The notes below the pieces were generated by a model, which had not been told where the DNA came from, ran no database searches, and saw nothing but the letters and a program-made list of their open reading frames with translations. 64,000 nucleotides of DNA, taken from positions 248,001 to 312,000 of the forward strand of contig MU863894.1 in assembly GCA_033296885.1 (NCBI GenBank), written 5' to 3'. The translations under genes were made by a program, and so were the position numbers. This DNA comes from Triangularia verruculosa. Taxonomy: Eukaryota > Ascomycota > Sordariomycetes > Sordariales > Podosporaceae. Below are positions 44,819 through 57,135 of the stretch, one piece after another. Position 1 is the first letter of the stretch. Each line of letters begins with the position of its first letter.

Positions 44819-46839
44819 ATGGACTATAGCGCATCAATACAGGACGATCAGGGTGCCGAGGCCTCGCCCTGGGGTAATTCCCCAAGTTCCTCGCCGAGAC
44901 AGGACCGATCCGGCTTCGGCTCGAGCATCGCCGGCCTGACCGGTGATGCCCCACCATCCCCCTATCGACTTCCATCACATGGCTCCAACAATGGCCTCAC
45001 TGACGACGGCGGGTTCGGCGCGAGTGATTCGGATTATAAGAGACCAGACACCGCAAGCACTGTTTCGGCCGGCGATACACCTGCTGTGAAGTCCAGTTTG
45101 GACGAGTCGGGCGGGGTCCAGCATTACGCGGAGAACCCAGCTTCTGGAGCTGGTGACCAAGGGCCACTATCTCTAGGACCTCAACACCAACAACAGCAGT
45201 CATCGGCAAATCCCACCGCAGAGGGGGCGTCTCAAGGTCATGAGCAGCCACAGCACCAACAGCCGCGTAGACCGCCAGCGCCCCAGTTCAAACTGCAGGC
45301 CAAAATCACTGGCTTGGAGCGGACGGGAAGGAAGGACCCTATTTTAAGATTTGATGTACATGTACGACCCCTTTCTTGGTTATACGTCGTTAGGAAGAAG
45401 ACGGATGCTTACAAGAAAAAGACAAACCTTCCTGCCTTTAGGACGACACAGTACCGCGATGTACGCCGTCTCCACTCCGAATTCATCAAGCTCGCCGAGC
45501 ACTTGATTTCGGCCAACCCCGAAGCTATTGTGCCCGCAGTACCGCCAGCACTGACGTCCGCCGGTGCCGGAACCGAGGAGGATGAGATCCGAGTTAAGGC
45601 TCTCCTCCAACGGTGGTTCAACTATGTCTGCGGCAGTGAGGTGCTGGCGAGGGATCCCGAAATGGTGCTCTTCGTGGAAAGCGATTTTGGCTATAGCCCC
45701 ATGGTAAAGAAGAAGCAGCCTGCCACTGGTGTGCGGAGGAAGATCTTGAAGCAGTTTGCGCCCCCTCCAGATGACACCCCTGAGTTGCAGGAGGCTCGTC
45801 CCATCGTGAAATTGTTTTACCTAGGTGCCATGGATGCTGGGCACAAGGTCGACAAGCTTGTCAAGTCACGCCGAGGTATGCGCCCAATTTTTCTTTGCGT
45901 TGGCTAGGGAAAGCAAACCTCTGACCATCACTTTCAGGTCTTGGACTGGCAGAATCCGATTTTGGTGTCAAGCTTGGCAACATGCATATTCAGGAGTTGC
46001 ACCCCGGCCTCGCCAATGCCTACCGCAAGCTAGGCAAGATTGTCCAAACAGTCGGCGACTTCCACGCCGCTCAAGCAACGGCCGAGGCCACCACCATTGG
46101 CGATCCCTTTCAATATCACTCCCAGGACGCCTTCATCGTCAAGGAGACTCTGACGAACCGTCAAATTCTGATTCGCGAATTTCTCCAAGCCCAAGAGCAA
46201 ACACGCAACAAGCTCAACGCTGCGGATCGCCTCAAGGCCTCCTCCAACGTCCGCCGTGAGAAAGTCGACGAAGCGATTGGCGCTCTTCACGAGGCCCGCG
46301 AGACGGAAGCGGCACTCTATCAAAAAACTACTCGCGTTACTCAGAATCTGGTCCACGAACGGCGCAAGTGGTTCGCTCGCACCGCAGCGGATCTGCGTCT
46401 CTCTATTCGCGAATACGTGATACGCGAGATCGAGGCAGAAAGACGCACGTTGGCGCTTCTCGAATCCGTGAGGCCCGACATCCGGGCGATTGACTCCAGT
46501 GGTGGACTCTCTCGTCTCGGGAGAGAGGCTCACCCGCCTGTGAGACGGGTCAGCATGGCTACTTCCCAGGGGCCCAAGGGGGATGCCTGGAGCGGAGTTC
46601 CCAGACGGCACGATAGTAATATGAGCAGGAGCATTTCAGGGAGCTTCATGGCGGGGAGTGTCGCCGAGGAAGGAGAAGACGGTGGCGAGGGTACTCAAGA
46701 CACAGGAGCAAGGTCGCGGGCGTTGAGTGGTGCGAGTGGGTCAGGTGCCGGAAACCTTCCGGGTTTGACAGAGGAGGACGATGAGGATAGAGTCGATGCA
46801 AGAAATGCGGCTAGTCGGTTGGCCACGAGCACCTTCTAG
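44819..46839 (+). CDS. VPS17: Retromer sorting nexin VPS17 (PX-BAR)
   Basis: Membrane-bending subunit of the SNX-BAR part of retromer, acting on endosomes with VPS5 for retrieval to the Golgi. Proposed exons 44819-45361, 45422-45875 and 45938-46839 give 632 aa. The N-terminus is Ser/Gly/Pro-rich with SP/TP sites (MDYSASIQDDQGAEASPWG). The PX domain runs roughly 155-290: FKLQAKITGLERTGRKDPIL, then TNLPAFRTTQYRDVRRLHS and LISANPEAIVPAVPPAL. The BAR-like coiled coil (about 310-560) has DFGVKLGNMHIQELHPGLA and KVDEAIGALHEARETEAALY. The tail is acidic/Gly-rich. The first intron (60 nt) is in frame and has no stop, so unspliced RNA would encode a 652-aa form with 20 extra residues inside PX. I prefer the spliced form because FDVH joins TNLP as in the family. 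Confidence 0.89.
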
Positions 46840-49800
46840 GTTGACATTTTTCAGTATAGAAATGGTTGAAAGCATGGTGTGGAAGAAGGGCCCATGGTCA
46901 GACAAGGGTGCAGAGCCGGACAACGAGACAAGATATTACTTGATGAAAAAGAACGAATGCCCCAGAGACGGGATGGTTGATAATGCAAAAGTATGATGTA
47001 AGGGAGGTACGGCAGTAGTAGCACGCAAGTAGCAAGCCAGCCCACATACAAGTTACGGTTACACTGCACTCGGCTCGACCTCGGTGTCACAACATGGTTG
47101 AACAAGGCGAAAGATGTCTGAGAAGCCGTTTATTCACCACGGGCGGAAGATTGGTGAGGACCGGACGTAAATGTGTGAAAAAGAGTATGTTGTGATACAG
47201 ATAGAAGAAGGCGTGCTGAGTGGTTGACTTTATCCGAATAGAATCGGCCGCAAGATTGTAATGGCTGGTAAGAATACATAGGCCACGGGAAGAGCAGTTG
47301 TGTAAGGTACCAATTGCTTGCTCGTGGGTCAAAGCACCTTGCAAGGGCCTGGTTCTTCTGTTGACAGTTCGTCCGATATACAATGGTTCCCCGCAGGATA
47401 TAGTCGATGGAATTCTCTGGATACCTTCTATGGGAAGCAAAAGCATCTCGATAATGACGACACGGGCGACAGTGCGGCTCAGACCGACTCGCTTGTAAGC
47501 TCCCGTCCCTACCACACAGGCTTTTGGGTAGGTCACTACTCGTAGATACTTGGTGTCCTACTTTGCCATGTTTCCCTATCCTATTATCTAGCACACATCA
47601 CCGACGTCAGCGCCCACCGGGTTGACACTTCCGGCAGGGCCGTCTCGTCCTGTTCGTGGGAGACGGAAGCAAGTGCCAGCAAGCGAGGAGCCTCCAGGTC
47701 TTGAAGGAACGAGCAACCGTGCGGCGGCAAAACGGTGATGATCTCATCATACCTTCCATGCTTCGCCCGACCCTGAATCGTCCACAGTGACCCATCACAG
47801 AGAGCCGCAGCAGCAAATTTAGGGAAGGCGGGCGCTTCGAAGCGAGGCCGAGGTCCGGGGAAAGGGTCCGAAGGACGGTCGCATGAAGCCTGCCGTCAAC
47901 GTTGCTTTTCCCGGCCGCTGTTTTAGCTGCAAAACCCGACACTTCTCCCGTGGTCAGAAACAGAGGAAGCGAACTCTACACCCTCACCGCTTCGCCTATA
48001 CCATCATCTCGGCAATAAGTGGTTCTGCGGTGACAGAAATCCCCTTGTAAGTAAAGCGGCCAAGGGCGTCGTGCAGCCATACACCACTGCGTATACCTTT
48101 GAAGCATGGCAAGCCCTCTCAGTAGGAGGAATGCAGTGCTCCTGGTGCGCTCTCCCGGTGCAGCCTCGCGGTAGATAGGAGCTATTCCTGGAGGGCTCCA
48201 GCTGCGGTCTAGTAGGTATTGCTGATATTTGACACCGTGCCGTTTCCGAGTCAACAAACCATCATCAGCATAGGCAACCGCCGACGGTTGGATCAAGTCC
48301 CCAGATTAGTGGAAAAAAGATCTACAAGACGCCGACAGATCCTCCACAGGAAAAGACAACTTTGCTGTCTTTGGAAGCACGTCCGATTCCTCACCGGAGC
48401 GACGGAAGAGGTTCCTAGATGTGTAGGTCTCGGGAACCCGGAGAAGCTTGGCCCGATGCGACGACAGGCGTTGATGAGTTCGCCGTTGGGATTGGCTTGT
48501 GTCCCCCATGTAGACTTCGACACCGATGGCCCCGGGGTACGAAAACGCCATCGGTTCCATAAGAAGAAGCGGAGACATCAAATACATAGACCCTGGAAAA
48601 TCGGCCGGTAGGCCGTCAGCACAGACGATCTGGACCGCTTTGTGTGAATTGCGAGATAGGCGCCATAAGAGCAGCGTTTTCCGGCTTGCCCCATTGAGCT
48701 TTCCTTTCGAGAGCGACGTGTCATCTGAAGTCATCAGATTTGAGGCATCAGCCAGAGAAGTTCCCAGCCAACGCCACCTGCGGTACGTAAGTGGGAGGAG
48801 GTCTGGTGGCGCGAGGAATCTGTAAGTCAAAAATGTTGCAAAAATCTCACCAGGATCTGCCTATCTTAGGTCCGAACTGCCCAGTCGCCCCACATCCGCT
48901 CCCTGTCCCTGCTAGCGCCATGAAATTATGCAATCGTGGGGCCCGTCTGGGCGTCTTTTCTTTTTCTTTGAGCCGCTTGGTGCTGGTTTGTCCAACCCCA
49001 CCAATTTTCTCCAATATCACGACTGGCTGATGCTTGCGAACAGAGACCGAGGGAACATCCGATAAACATCCGGGTGTGTGCGATAAGGCTTCAAGCAAGT
49101 GTGTATACCCGTGATGTTGGTATCAGAGTCCCAAAGTCAAGATCAACACAGCGTCATCGATCTCCGGCACTCACTGTGTGACCACTGTATCCTGTCGGTG
49201 TTCTGATAAGGGCTTGATAGATGAGCAGGCTCGTATCGTATCAAAGCATGCAAAGCTGCCTGGAGGGGATAGCTGCCCCAAACAGGCCGCTGGGCCGCTC
49301 TCAGAGGCTGCAGTGTCCCGCCTCCGAGCAGGCGCTCTTCTCACATCCTCGTCCCGTGCGATGGCTCGACATGGTGTCTCCCGAAAGCATGCCTGATGGG
49401 GGGAACAGCTCTGGCTCAGTAGAAGGCACGTATCTCTTCCAAAAGGCGAATTACGGCGATTTTGACCTTGTCAGCACATCTGGAACTTGGTGCTCCGTTT
49501 CAAATACCAGACAGTGGGAGCTCACCCCTGTCCTGCCATGTGCGCAGGTTTCGCCAGAGGGCCGGCAAAATACACACTGCATATCAGTTCATTTGCCTCA
49601 TCAGTCTGACAGCCCGTGGTTCCTGACCGCTAGAGTGGTCGCTGTAACGCATCTTCCGTGCTCGGCGGGATTCGTCATTCTTGGGAGACGAAAGCGAGGG
49701 TTCGGCAGGGCATTTCTACATCCGGACAGGCCGTCAGATTTCGAGTGATGTCGGGGTGCTGTCGTTGTAGCTGGCTGTCCAGACATCGAGGGGTTCCCAG

Positions 49801-52263
49801 TCTTGCTAGCATGTTGGCCAGCCCACTACCGGGCCGTTTGAAAAACAAATCCATGCTCAGTGGTGGGGTGGGATTGGGGTTAGCAACATGTGGGGTTGAG
49901 GATTTGGAGAGACTTGGGGGCTAGTGAGTGATCTCCAAGGGGCTTCCCTTGAACGCGTCGATCTGCCACAGATAGAGAGGTCTTCCTCCAACACATCAAT
50001 CAGCGCGTGTCAACTTCATGATGAATGATTGACCACCGAGGCAGGTTCCGAGCTGGAGAGCAGGCCTTGTGTTGCACCCGGGAGGCCACTTGAGTGTGCA
50101 GACATGTCCGTTTGTACAAAGTCGCACAAAAGACGCACCCCCAGAGTAACCCCAGCCGCGGCCCGGCTTTTCCCCAGACGCAATGTTGGGAAAGGCACAG
50201 ATGGACGAGGTGGACGTGTCAGCACTTTGTCCCTCCCGGATGGCGTTATCGGCAGCGCGGCAGACAGAGGCAGGGGAACCTAGGTACTCGTCCCGTTCTT
50301 TCCTGGCGCGATAGCCCGTCGCCTTCCTTCTCCGTTTCTCCATCTATCCCTCCAACTCGTCATCGACACCGTTGAGGGGCAGCCCAGGTGCGAACTTTGG
50401 AGCCCCACCCATCTTCTCCAACCCCTGCCCTCCATTCATGATTTCTCCAGCTTTCTGTCTTCCCGTCCCTCCTTGAACCTCAACTCAGCGGTTGGAGTTC
50501 CGCGATCGCTCTCCACACCACCTCTTCTCTTCGACTTGAGAACAGGCATCCTTTGGGTCCCAAGTCTGGTCGGCATCTTTCCACTTGACAGGGTGAGCTG
50601 GGGCTTTTACTGCCTACATATCGTCATATACCGGGCAACGTTGTAGTGGCTAGGAGTTGTGTGTAGCCTCGCTAAAATACTAAAACAGCCGGCCCTAGAC
50701 ACCCGTCTTCCGTTGGATCTATTCTCATCGTTCTAATGACTCTTCTCCCCTCCCTAACAAGCGACCGCTGTCGGCTCCGCAATCTACCGGCGTGCGTCTT
50801 CCCGGTTATTGTTGTCTGAGCACTGTGCCTCGAGAGATAGGTGATAGGTACTGTACCAGCGACTAGTCCATCCAGACAAGCCGAGGCCAAGTAGCCGTTA
50901 CTTGACGTACATGCATGCTGCTGCATGGAAGCAAGCTCTTCACCACCCCCGATGCATCGAGATCCCGGCACCGTGAGCCCTTCTCGGACAGTATTTCATT
51001 TTTGTTAAAAAGCGGTCCACTCGGACGGTTCGCGCAGACCCAGACGGGAACGACCCTCGCCCCAATGTGCTCCCAGATCGCACCACCACTGGCCCGACTG
51101 GTGTTCATCATAGTATGGGCCTTGCCATGCATCCAAACCGAGATCAGCTCTGTTCCCCGGCAGCTGCAACTCTGGAACGTGCTCAAGGTATCCATACTTG
51201 CCAGGGGCTCGCGGTACGTATCCCGTTCTCCCGCATCTTCCAAGACTGAAGCATACAGCACGCCACCGTGGACAGTAACTGTCTGTGGCTCCCGCGCACA
51301 GCTACCACAGCATATACATACACATATGCACCTATATCCACACCAAAGATGCAGAAAACGCAGAAGCGCAGCAGTGGTGCTGGTGGAGATCTCGGTGGCT
51401 TCCAACCGCCTCCGGCGCCGGATGGGTCAAGCCTTCTACCCTTGAATGTCGCGATGCTGCTGTCGTAACGTCAATGGACATGGATGATGGCTTGCCCTGC
51501 CGAAGCAAGCCCTCGTTAGCCTGCTTGCATGAGATCCCGAGATTATGGAGGTTCCTCTGCGCTGCTCTGTTGCGCATGGTCCCTAAACCTCTTTTCTCTT
51601 GTGCACAGATAGAGATAACTAGTCGATGTCTGACTGGGCGAGCCAGCTGGTTCAAAGCAGTGCTTTGGCTCCAGACAGACAAGCATCTTCACCTCCGCTC
51701 CTGGACCTTGCCTATCCCCTGGCTTCTCTTGACGCTCCTACTTTCTGTCTCGTCCACCCCGGACTGCAGCCATCAAGGATTGACACATATCAGCACGTCA
51801 GTGCCTCATATCATGGCACCCAAACCGTCTCTACTATACTTAAAGGGCCCGACGAGACCCCCACTCTTGCCCCGACTCCATGAGCATTCGCCAGCTCTAC
51901 TACACCATCTCAACCCACTCCATTGCCTTGGTCCTGAGGTTTCTTTTCCCTCTTCATATCCGTACGCAAGTTTCGCCACCGAAAGTCGCCCCGTGTCTCC
52001 TCCTATCTACCTTCTCATAGCCCCCCCGAGTCTCTGACATTCTCTGGCTATCTTTCAACCCACATTCCGCGCCCACGTTCACCAGGCAGAGCCGCAGCAG
52101 TGGTTGTTTGATCACGCAGCCAGACTCTGCTCCCAAGCTGCCCTCCCCAGATTCTTAAACCCCACGGGGAAGACCCCTTTTGCGGCTCCTCGTTGGCTGA
52201 GCACCCCTATCCCACCTCTACATCCCACTCACATCCCACGCCCCCGTTTTCCTTCCATTCAAG
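46840..52263. other. 5.4-kb gene-free region
   Basis: ORFs of 110-250 codons occur on both strands (for example 47087-47594 -, 49221-49748 +, 50863-51405 -, 51285-52037 +). Their translations lack conserved blocks, overlap on opposite strands and have no supporting introns. The last ~2 kb before the dehydrogenase start are C/T-rich and promoter-like. I saw no tRNA, rRNA or transposon termini. A long regulatory region or non-coding transcript is possible. Confidence 0.5.
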
Positions 52264-53816
52264 ATGGCGCCCTCCGCGACTGGTGACTCGGTGCCAATGC
52301 ACATACCCGCCGTCTCGAAAGCTTCAACAATCAATGCATCAGTCTTGCATGGGCCGCGCGATCTGCGATTGGTAAGCCTGCTCTCCTATCAGTCGCCATC
52401 TTCATGAACCCTGGTGACCCAAGAGATCTCAGATCTATCGGTTACACAGGGAACATAATAGGGGTTCTTTCTCAGCCTTGCATTTTCGGCTAGCTGCGTC
52501 TAAGCGCCAGGCTACCCGCACATTCGGTAATTCATAGCTAATATCTCGCGTCACTTCTAGGAGCAGAGGCATATTCAAGAGCCTGGTATTGGCGAGCTAC
52601 AGATTGCCATCAAGACAACAGGCATCTGCGGCTCTGATGTTTCTTACTACAAGAAGTTTGCCAATGGCGACCTTTGCGCTTGTCAACCCCTTTCTCTGGG
52701 CCATGAGTCCTCCGGCACAGTCGTTGCCATCGGGCCTCATGTCTTTGGCTTCAGCATTGGTGACCGCGTGGCGCTAGAAGTCGGCATTCCATGTGGTCAG
52801 TGTGGTATCTGCCGCCAGGGAAGATACAATCTTTGCAAGAAGATGCGATTCAGGAGTAGTGCCAAATCTTTTCCCCATTTCCAAGGCACGTTGCAGGACC
52901 GCATCAACCATCCCGCAACATGGTGCCACAAGTATGTCTTGCAATCAAACCATCTCGTGATACTTCAAGAAGACTAAAAGTTTTCACCAGACTCCCAGAC
53001 AACATTTCATTCGACGCGGCCGCTCTACTTGAGCCCCTCTCGGTGGCTTTGCATGCCGTCAACCGGGCAACACCAACCCCTGGTTCCAGTGCGCTTGTAC
53101 TTGGGGCTGGAGCCGTCGGGCTGCTGACTGCCGCTATGGCTCGTCAGTCTGGCTGCTCCACTGTCACGATCGCAGACGTGGATCAGGGCCGAGTCAACTT
53201 TGCCATCGCCAAAGGCTTTGCCACTCACGGCTATGTTGTGCCACGGCAGCTCCATACTTCATCCAGCTGCTCGTCATTATACAACAGTAGCAACTCTGGC
53301 ACGTCAACACCTTGCGAGGGTGTCATGACTCCCGCCAGCACCATCTCGTTTCAGAGCTCCCTCGATACCGCCAGGACACTTGCTGCCGAGATGCTGGCCC
53401 AAGCGAATGGCTCTAGCCCTCTGATTGACGATGAGGACGATGGTGTTGATATCACATTCGAATGTACGGGCAAAGAAGTGTGCATGCATACCGCACTGTA
53501 CGCCACCAGAGCAGGGGGGAAGGTCATTATGGTAGGCATGGGGACGCCAATACAGACTCTTCCCATGTCGGTCGCCCATCTCCGCGAGATCGATATCCTG
53601 GGCATCTTTCGGTATGCCAACACATATACGACAGGAATCAAGCTTCTCTGCGCACGAGGCGGACCGAACCGTGGTGGTTATGTCTTGCCCGATCTAGACG
53701 AGATGGTTACCCATCGCTTCAAGGGTCTTGACAATGCCAAGGGGGCGTTTGAGCTCGCAAGCAGAACCGTCGATGATGATGGCAATCTTGTACTCAAGGT
53801 CGTCATTGAAGCCTGA
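52264..53816 (+). CDS. Zinc-dependent sorbitol/xylitol-type polyol dehydrogenase
   Basis: Medium-chain dehydrogenase oxidising polyols to ketoses with NAD. Exons 52264-52371, 52561-52931 and 52991-53816 give 434 aa. Intron 1 is 189 nt, long here. Intron 2 uses the acceptor CACCAG at 52990, joining WCHK to LPDNISFDAAALLEP. The catalytic Zn ligands are in TTGICGSDVSYYKKF and LSLGHESSGTVVAIGP. The structural Zn cysteines are CGQCGICRQGRYNLC. The Rossmann loop is VLGAGAVGLLTAAMARQSG, followed by an Asp (IADVD) favouring NAD. QGTLQDRINHPATW is the sorbitol-dehydrogenase-like lobe. An extra ~50-residue Ser/Thr-rich insertion follows the second Rossmann strand (HTSSSCSSLYNSSNSG). It makes the protein longer than the usual ~360 aa. 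The exact sugar alcohol cannot be told from sequence. Confidence 0.9.
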
Positions 53817-54956
53817 TATTGAAAGCACCACATACGAGAGATCTCTTAGCACCCAGTTCGGTTCTACTTTTTTCCGCTACATGGTTTGAATTCAAGTTTA
53901 TCGCTTTCTGTACTGCCAAGCAATGATATAGACGGATGGATGGGAAACAAGGTTAATGATTGATACGACGATACCTCGTCATTCCTGGCCAGGGGTTTGA
54001 CAGTGTTCTTTTTTCTTTTCTTTTTACATCTTTTTCTCTACTAGACTCTAAGTTCTTGTTACTACTATAGCTGTAGTTTTTCGTATTTTTCTCTGGATTC
54101 CAGCATAGTAAGCAACGAGGGCTGGGTTGGAATAGACAGACAGGACATACTATTTTCGTTTTTTACTTTTCCGATCTATGCTTTCCAGTCTATCTATCTC
54201 CTTGGTAGGCTAGTTCTTTTGTCTTTTGCTAGTGTCGAGGCCTTGTGGACCCGAGCGTCATTGCTGCGCCGTTAAAAATGCCACTGGGCATTCATGAGTT
54301 TTAGAGCGCAGCCGGGAGGTAGAGAGTGGGAGAGGAAGAATTGTGATTTACATCAAGTGAGACTTAGTTGGGGAGCTTCCTTAGCTGGTACAAGAATTTC
54401 TGGCCGCGTTGTTGTTAGAGTTGGCGAGGGACAGAGAAAGAGAGAAGGCTGATCGAGCAAAGTTACTGCCATCTACCGCAGTTTTGTTAGAATTTTCATA
54501 TTTCCCTTCTTTTTCTCTTTGGATGACACTTCTTCTCTTTTGAGCGCTTTTGTGTTGGTTGCATGATGGAGACGGGTTGCATCAGTAGTATTTCAAGTTT
54601 CCCACAGACAGATAAGTAGTCGAACTAGTCTTAATGGCATATAACATCCTCACTGGCACGGAGCAAAGGGCAATGTGCTGTTGTTGGCACGGAGGCAAGT
54701 TACTCTCTTTGCTCTCTAACGTCATATCCTCTCCATGCCCTTCCATGATTTCCTGGTCCCGATTTATGTGCCTGTCCTGTCTTTCCCTGAACGTCTTAAC
54801 GCCATACATAAAACTCATCATGATTGTCACCTCGCTCTCTTTTATCAGGCAGCGTACCTGTATGACTGATGAATACTTCCCCTGGTAACCTGGTGATTTT
54901 GCCGCATCCCTTGCCCCCATGATTGACCACCTTATTTATTTCATCATTCACAGCGC
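53817..54956. other. Convergent 3' region, T-rich
   Basis: About 1.1 kb between convergent stops, with long T-rich tracts (around 54010-54040 and 54160-54220) consistent with 3' UTR and terminator sequence. A 112-codon minus ORF (54582-54920) has no conserved content. Confidence 0.5.
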
Positions 54957-56413
54957 CTAGTCAGAAAGGTTGTAGTGCGCATCAGATGCGCCGCCAAACT
55001 CCTGCGAATTCGCTGCAGGGATCAAAGAACCGGTGAAATCATAGTCGATGTTCTTGTCTCCTGGCCCTGCAAAGGCGCCACCAGCCCTCTGCCCTCGGCC
55101 TTGCTTTGATGATTCCAAAATGCTGAACTTTTTCCCTGCCTCCTTGACCTCAGAGACGCTGGTCAAGAGATCAGAGATCAGAGATATGAGTTTCACGTCA
55201 TTAGTCTCCTGCAGCATTTCTTTTCGCAGAGCAGCTTGCTCGGCAGGGGTGACGAGATCAATGTTGGCGACAAGTGACTGTATATGTCGGAGAATGTTGT
55301 TTGAGGGAATGGTGTATTGACCGCCTGAAGCCCGGGCAGCATCGGATGCTTCTTGTGTTGTTTGCTTTCCTTCGGTGAAAGCTGGTGGGAGGCGCTGCAG
55401 GTAGGTGATGATGAGTGCAATGCGTGATTTGAGCATCTTGATGGCGTTGAACTTTGCTTGGAGGGCAGCCATATACTCTGATTCTGACCTTGTGAGGTTG
55501 GCGTCGGGACTTGGAGGCTCGGCCTGTGGGGGAGAAGAAGAGGGCTCGTCCTTTTGTTTCCCCTTGCCTTGACCTGGACTAACCGGATTCTTCGTGACTG
55601 AACCAGAGGTCATGACGGCCCTACGCTTACCCTTTCCATCCGTTACGGCGATCTTTTGCTCGAACTGCTCAGCGATATTCTTGGTTTCGGCTTGGGCATC
55701 ATCTCCTGAAGCGTTGGCCCCTCCCTCACGGATGAACTGCATGCCTATCATCTCCGCCTCTCCAGTCTCGGTCGCGTAAGGCAACTTGCGGAAGCGCAGA
55801 ACCATGTTGGTTGGGTTTTCAGAGTCCTTCATTTCTTTGTCCTCGCCCTCTGCTTCCATGTTCGACTCGTAAATTGTGATTGGGAGCGGATCACCAGCCA
55901 CGGGCGAAAGCATGTCCTCCAGATGGAAACCTAATAAGACGGCAGATTCGTTCACGGCGCTGATCTGGTGGTGGATTGGTAGGTGGATGGTTGTTGGGCC
56001 TGACTTGGGCACAAGAGCATACCAACCGACCAGGTCGAGCTGGGGGGATTTGTGAACAAGTTTCACTTCGTGGTATTAGCTTCCAATCTGCACCTAGTCA
56101 GAGGCCAGTGATAGATATACGTACTTTGATCTAGCCTCTGCCGAAACCACTCCTGATCAAGCTCGTAGATCCCCCCATCGCCTTCCTTCTTCACCGATTT
56201 GATGCTGAAGCTGTGCTCAATGGTGATCTCGCGTCCATTCTGCTGACCAAGAAGACCACCGACAACGGCACCCTTGAAGTTCCTCTGATAGCCTCTGGTA
56301 ATAAAGTCGGAGATTTCGAGAATTGGGAGTGGGTGAAGATTGATCTGGAGGCCGGAGTCGGACGACTTTTGGGCAGATAGCAGCTCGTTGGCTCCTCCTG
56401 CCTGGTTCGCCAT
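54957..56413 (-). CDS. csn-6: COP9 signalosome subunit 6 (MPN- domain)
   Basis: Non-catalytic MPN subunit of the COP9 signalosome, the NEDD8 isopeptidase for cullins. Two exons (56413-56125 and 56065-54957) and a 59-nt intron give 465 aa. I chose ATG 56413 (MANQAGGANELLSAQ); the upstream in-frame ATG adds a 27-residue leader with no family match. The MPN fold begins LQINLHPLPILEISDFITRG. VVGGLLGQQNGREITIEHSF follows, and the splice gives QRLDQMKLVHKSPQLDLVGWY. The JAMM H-x-H is absent (GWYALVP where CSN5 has GWYHSHP), as expected for CSN6. A low-complexity insertion (NPVSPGQGKGKQKDEPSSSP) interrupts the C-terminal helical region. That explains the length above the usual ~330-400. eIF3f/Rpn8 are the alternatives, but the LHPLPILEISDF start fits CSN6. 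Confidence 0.9.
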
Positions 56414-57135
56414 AGTGGTGGTTCTTCGATCGCGATCGCGTGGGCAGCCTGGATGATAAATCTTATCTATTTTGTAATTTGATTGGGAAGGCAAAGTAAC
56501 ACTTTATCTCGATTCGTTGAGGAGACAAACAACGCTGCGGCTGGCTAGTGGGAGAGTTTGGGAATTGGAGATGACGCGGGGAGCAATTCACAAGGCAGAA
56601 GCTCAGCCTTGCCCCGCCATAAGGAGCTTGGGCCAGAGCAGCGTTGGGAGGTGGTCGCAGAAAAGATGACAGCTGCTGACAGGAAACTGACAGCTGCAAG
56701 AACATGAGTCTTGGCACCCCCTTTTTGTTCAGGGGTTGCCATTTCCGCAGTGCTGTGATCCCTCATTCAACACTGACAGGCTATAAGCAAACATTATTTG
56801 CAGTTCTTACATGGAGAGAAAAAGAGGATGTTAAGACTCTTGATGCACATTCATCATCGTCTCCTCTATGCAGTATTCTTACAAGCACAATAGCCAAAAC
56901 TCCGCTGTTGATAAATCATGAAAACCACAAACGAATGCTTTGAGCCGTCTCCTTGTCCCAAAGCAGCCCCTTCAAAGATAGCGCAATCAGTCCATATAGT
57001 GTACTTAACTGCATCTGACGATCTTTGGTGGTCCTCTTTGAGTCCATGAACATATAACCCGTCAGAGGCTCGTACTGCGATGGGTCAGGTAGCCCAACCA
57101 CCGATCAACACTTGGCTCCCAGAAGACATCTAGAA
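56414..57135. other. Divergent promoter of csn-6 and the Q/P-rich gene
   Basis: About 0.7 kb between divergent starts. No coding signal. Confidence 0.5.

Noticed and set aside
51285..52037. 250-codon plus-strand ORF upstream of the polyol dehydrogenase
   Set aside because: The composition (Leu/Pro/Ser/His, repetitive) follows the C/T-rich leader sequence. It has no true ATG at its start and no family resemblance, and it overlaps other equally long random ORFs.
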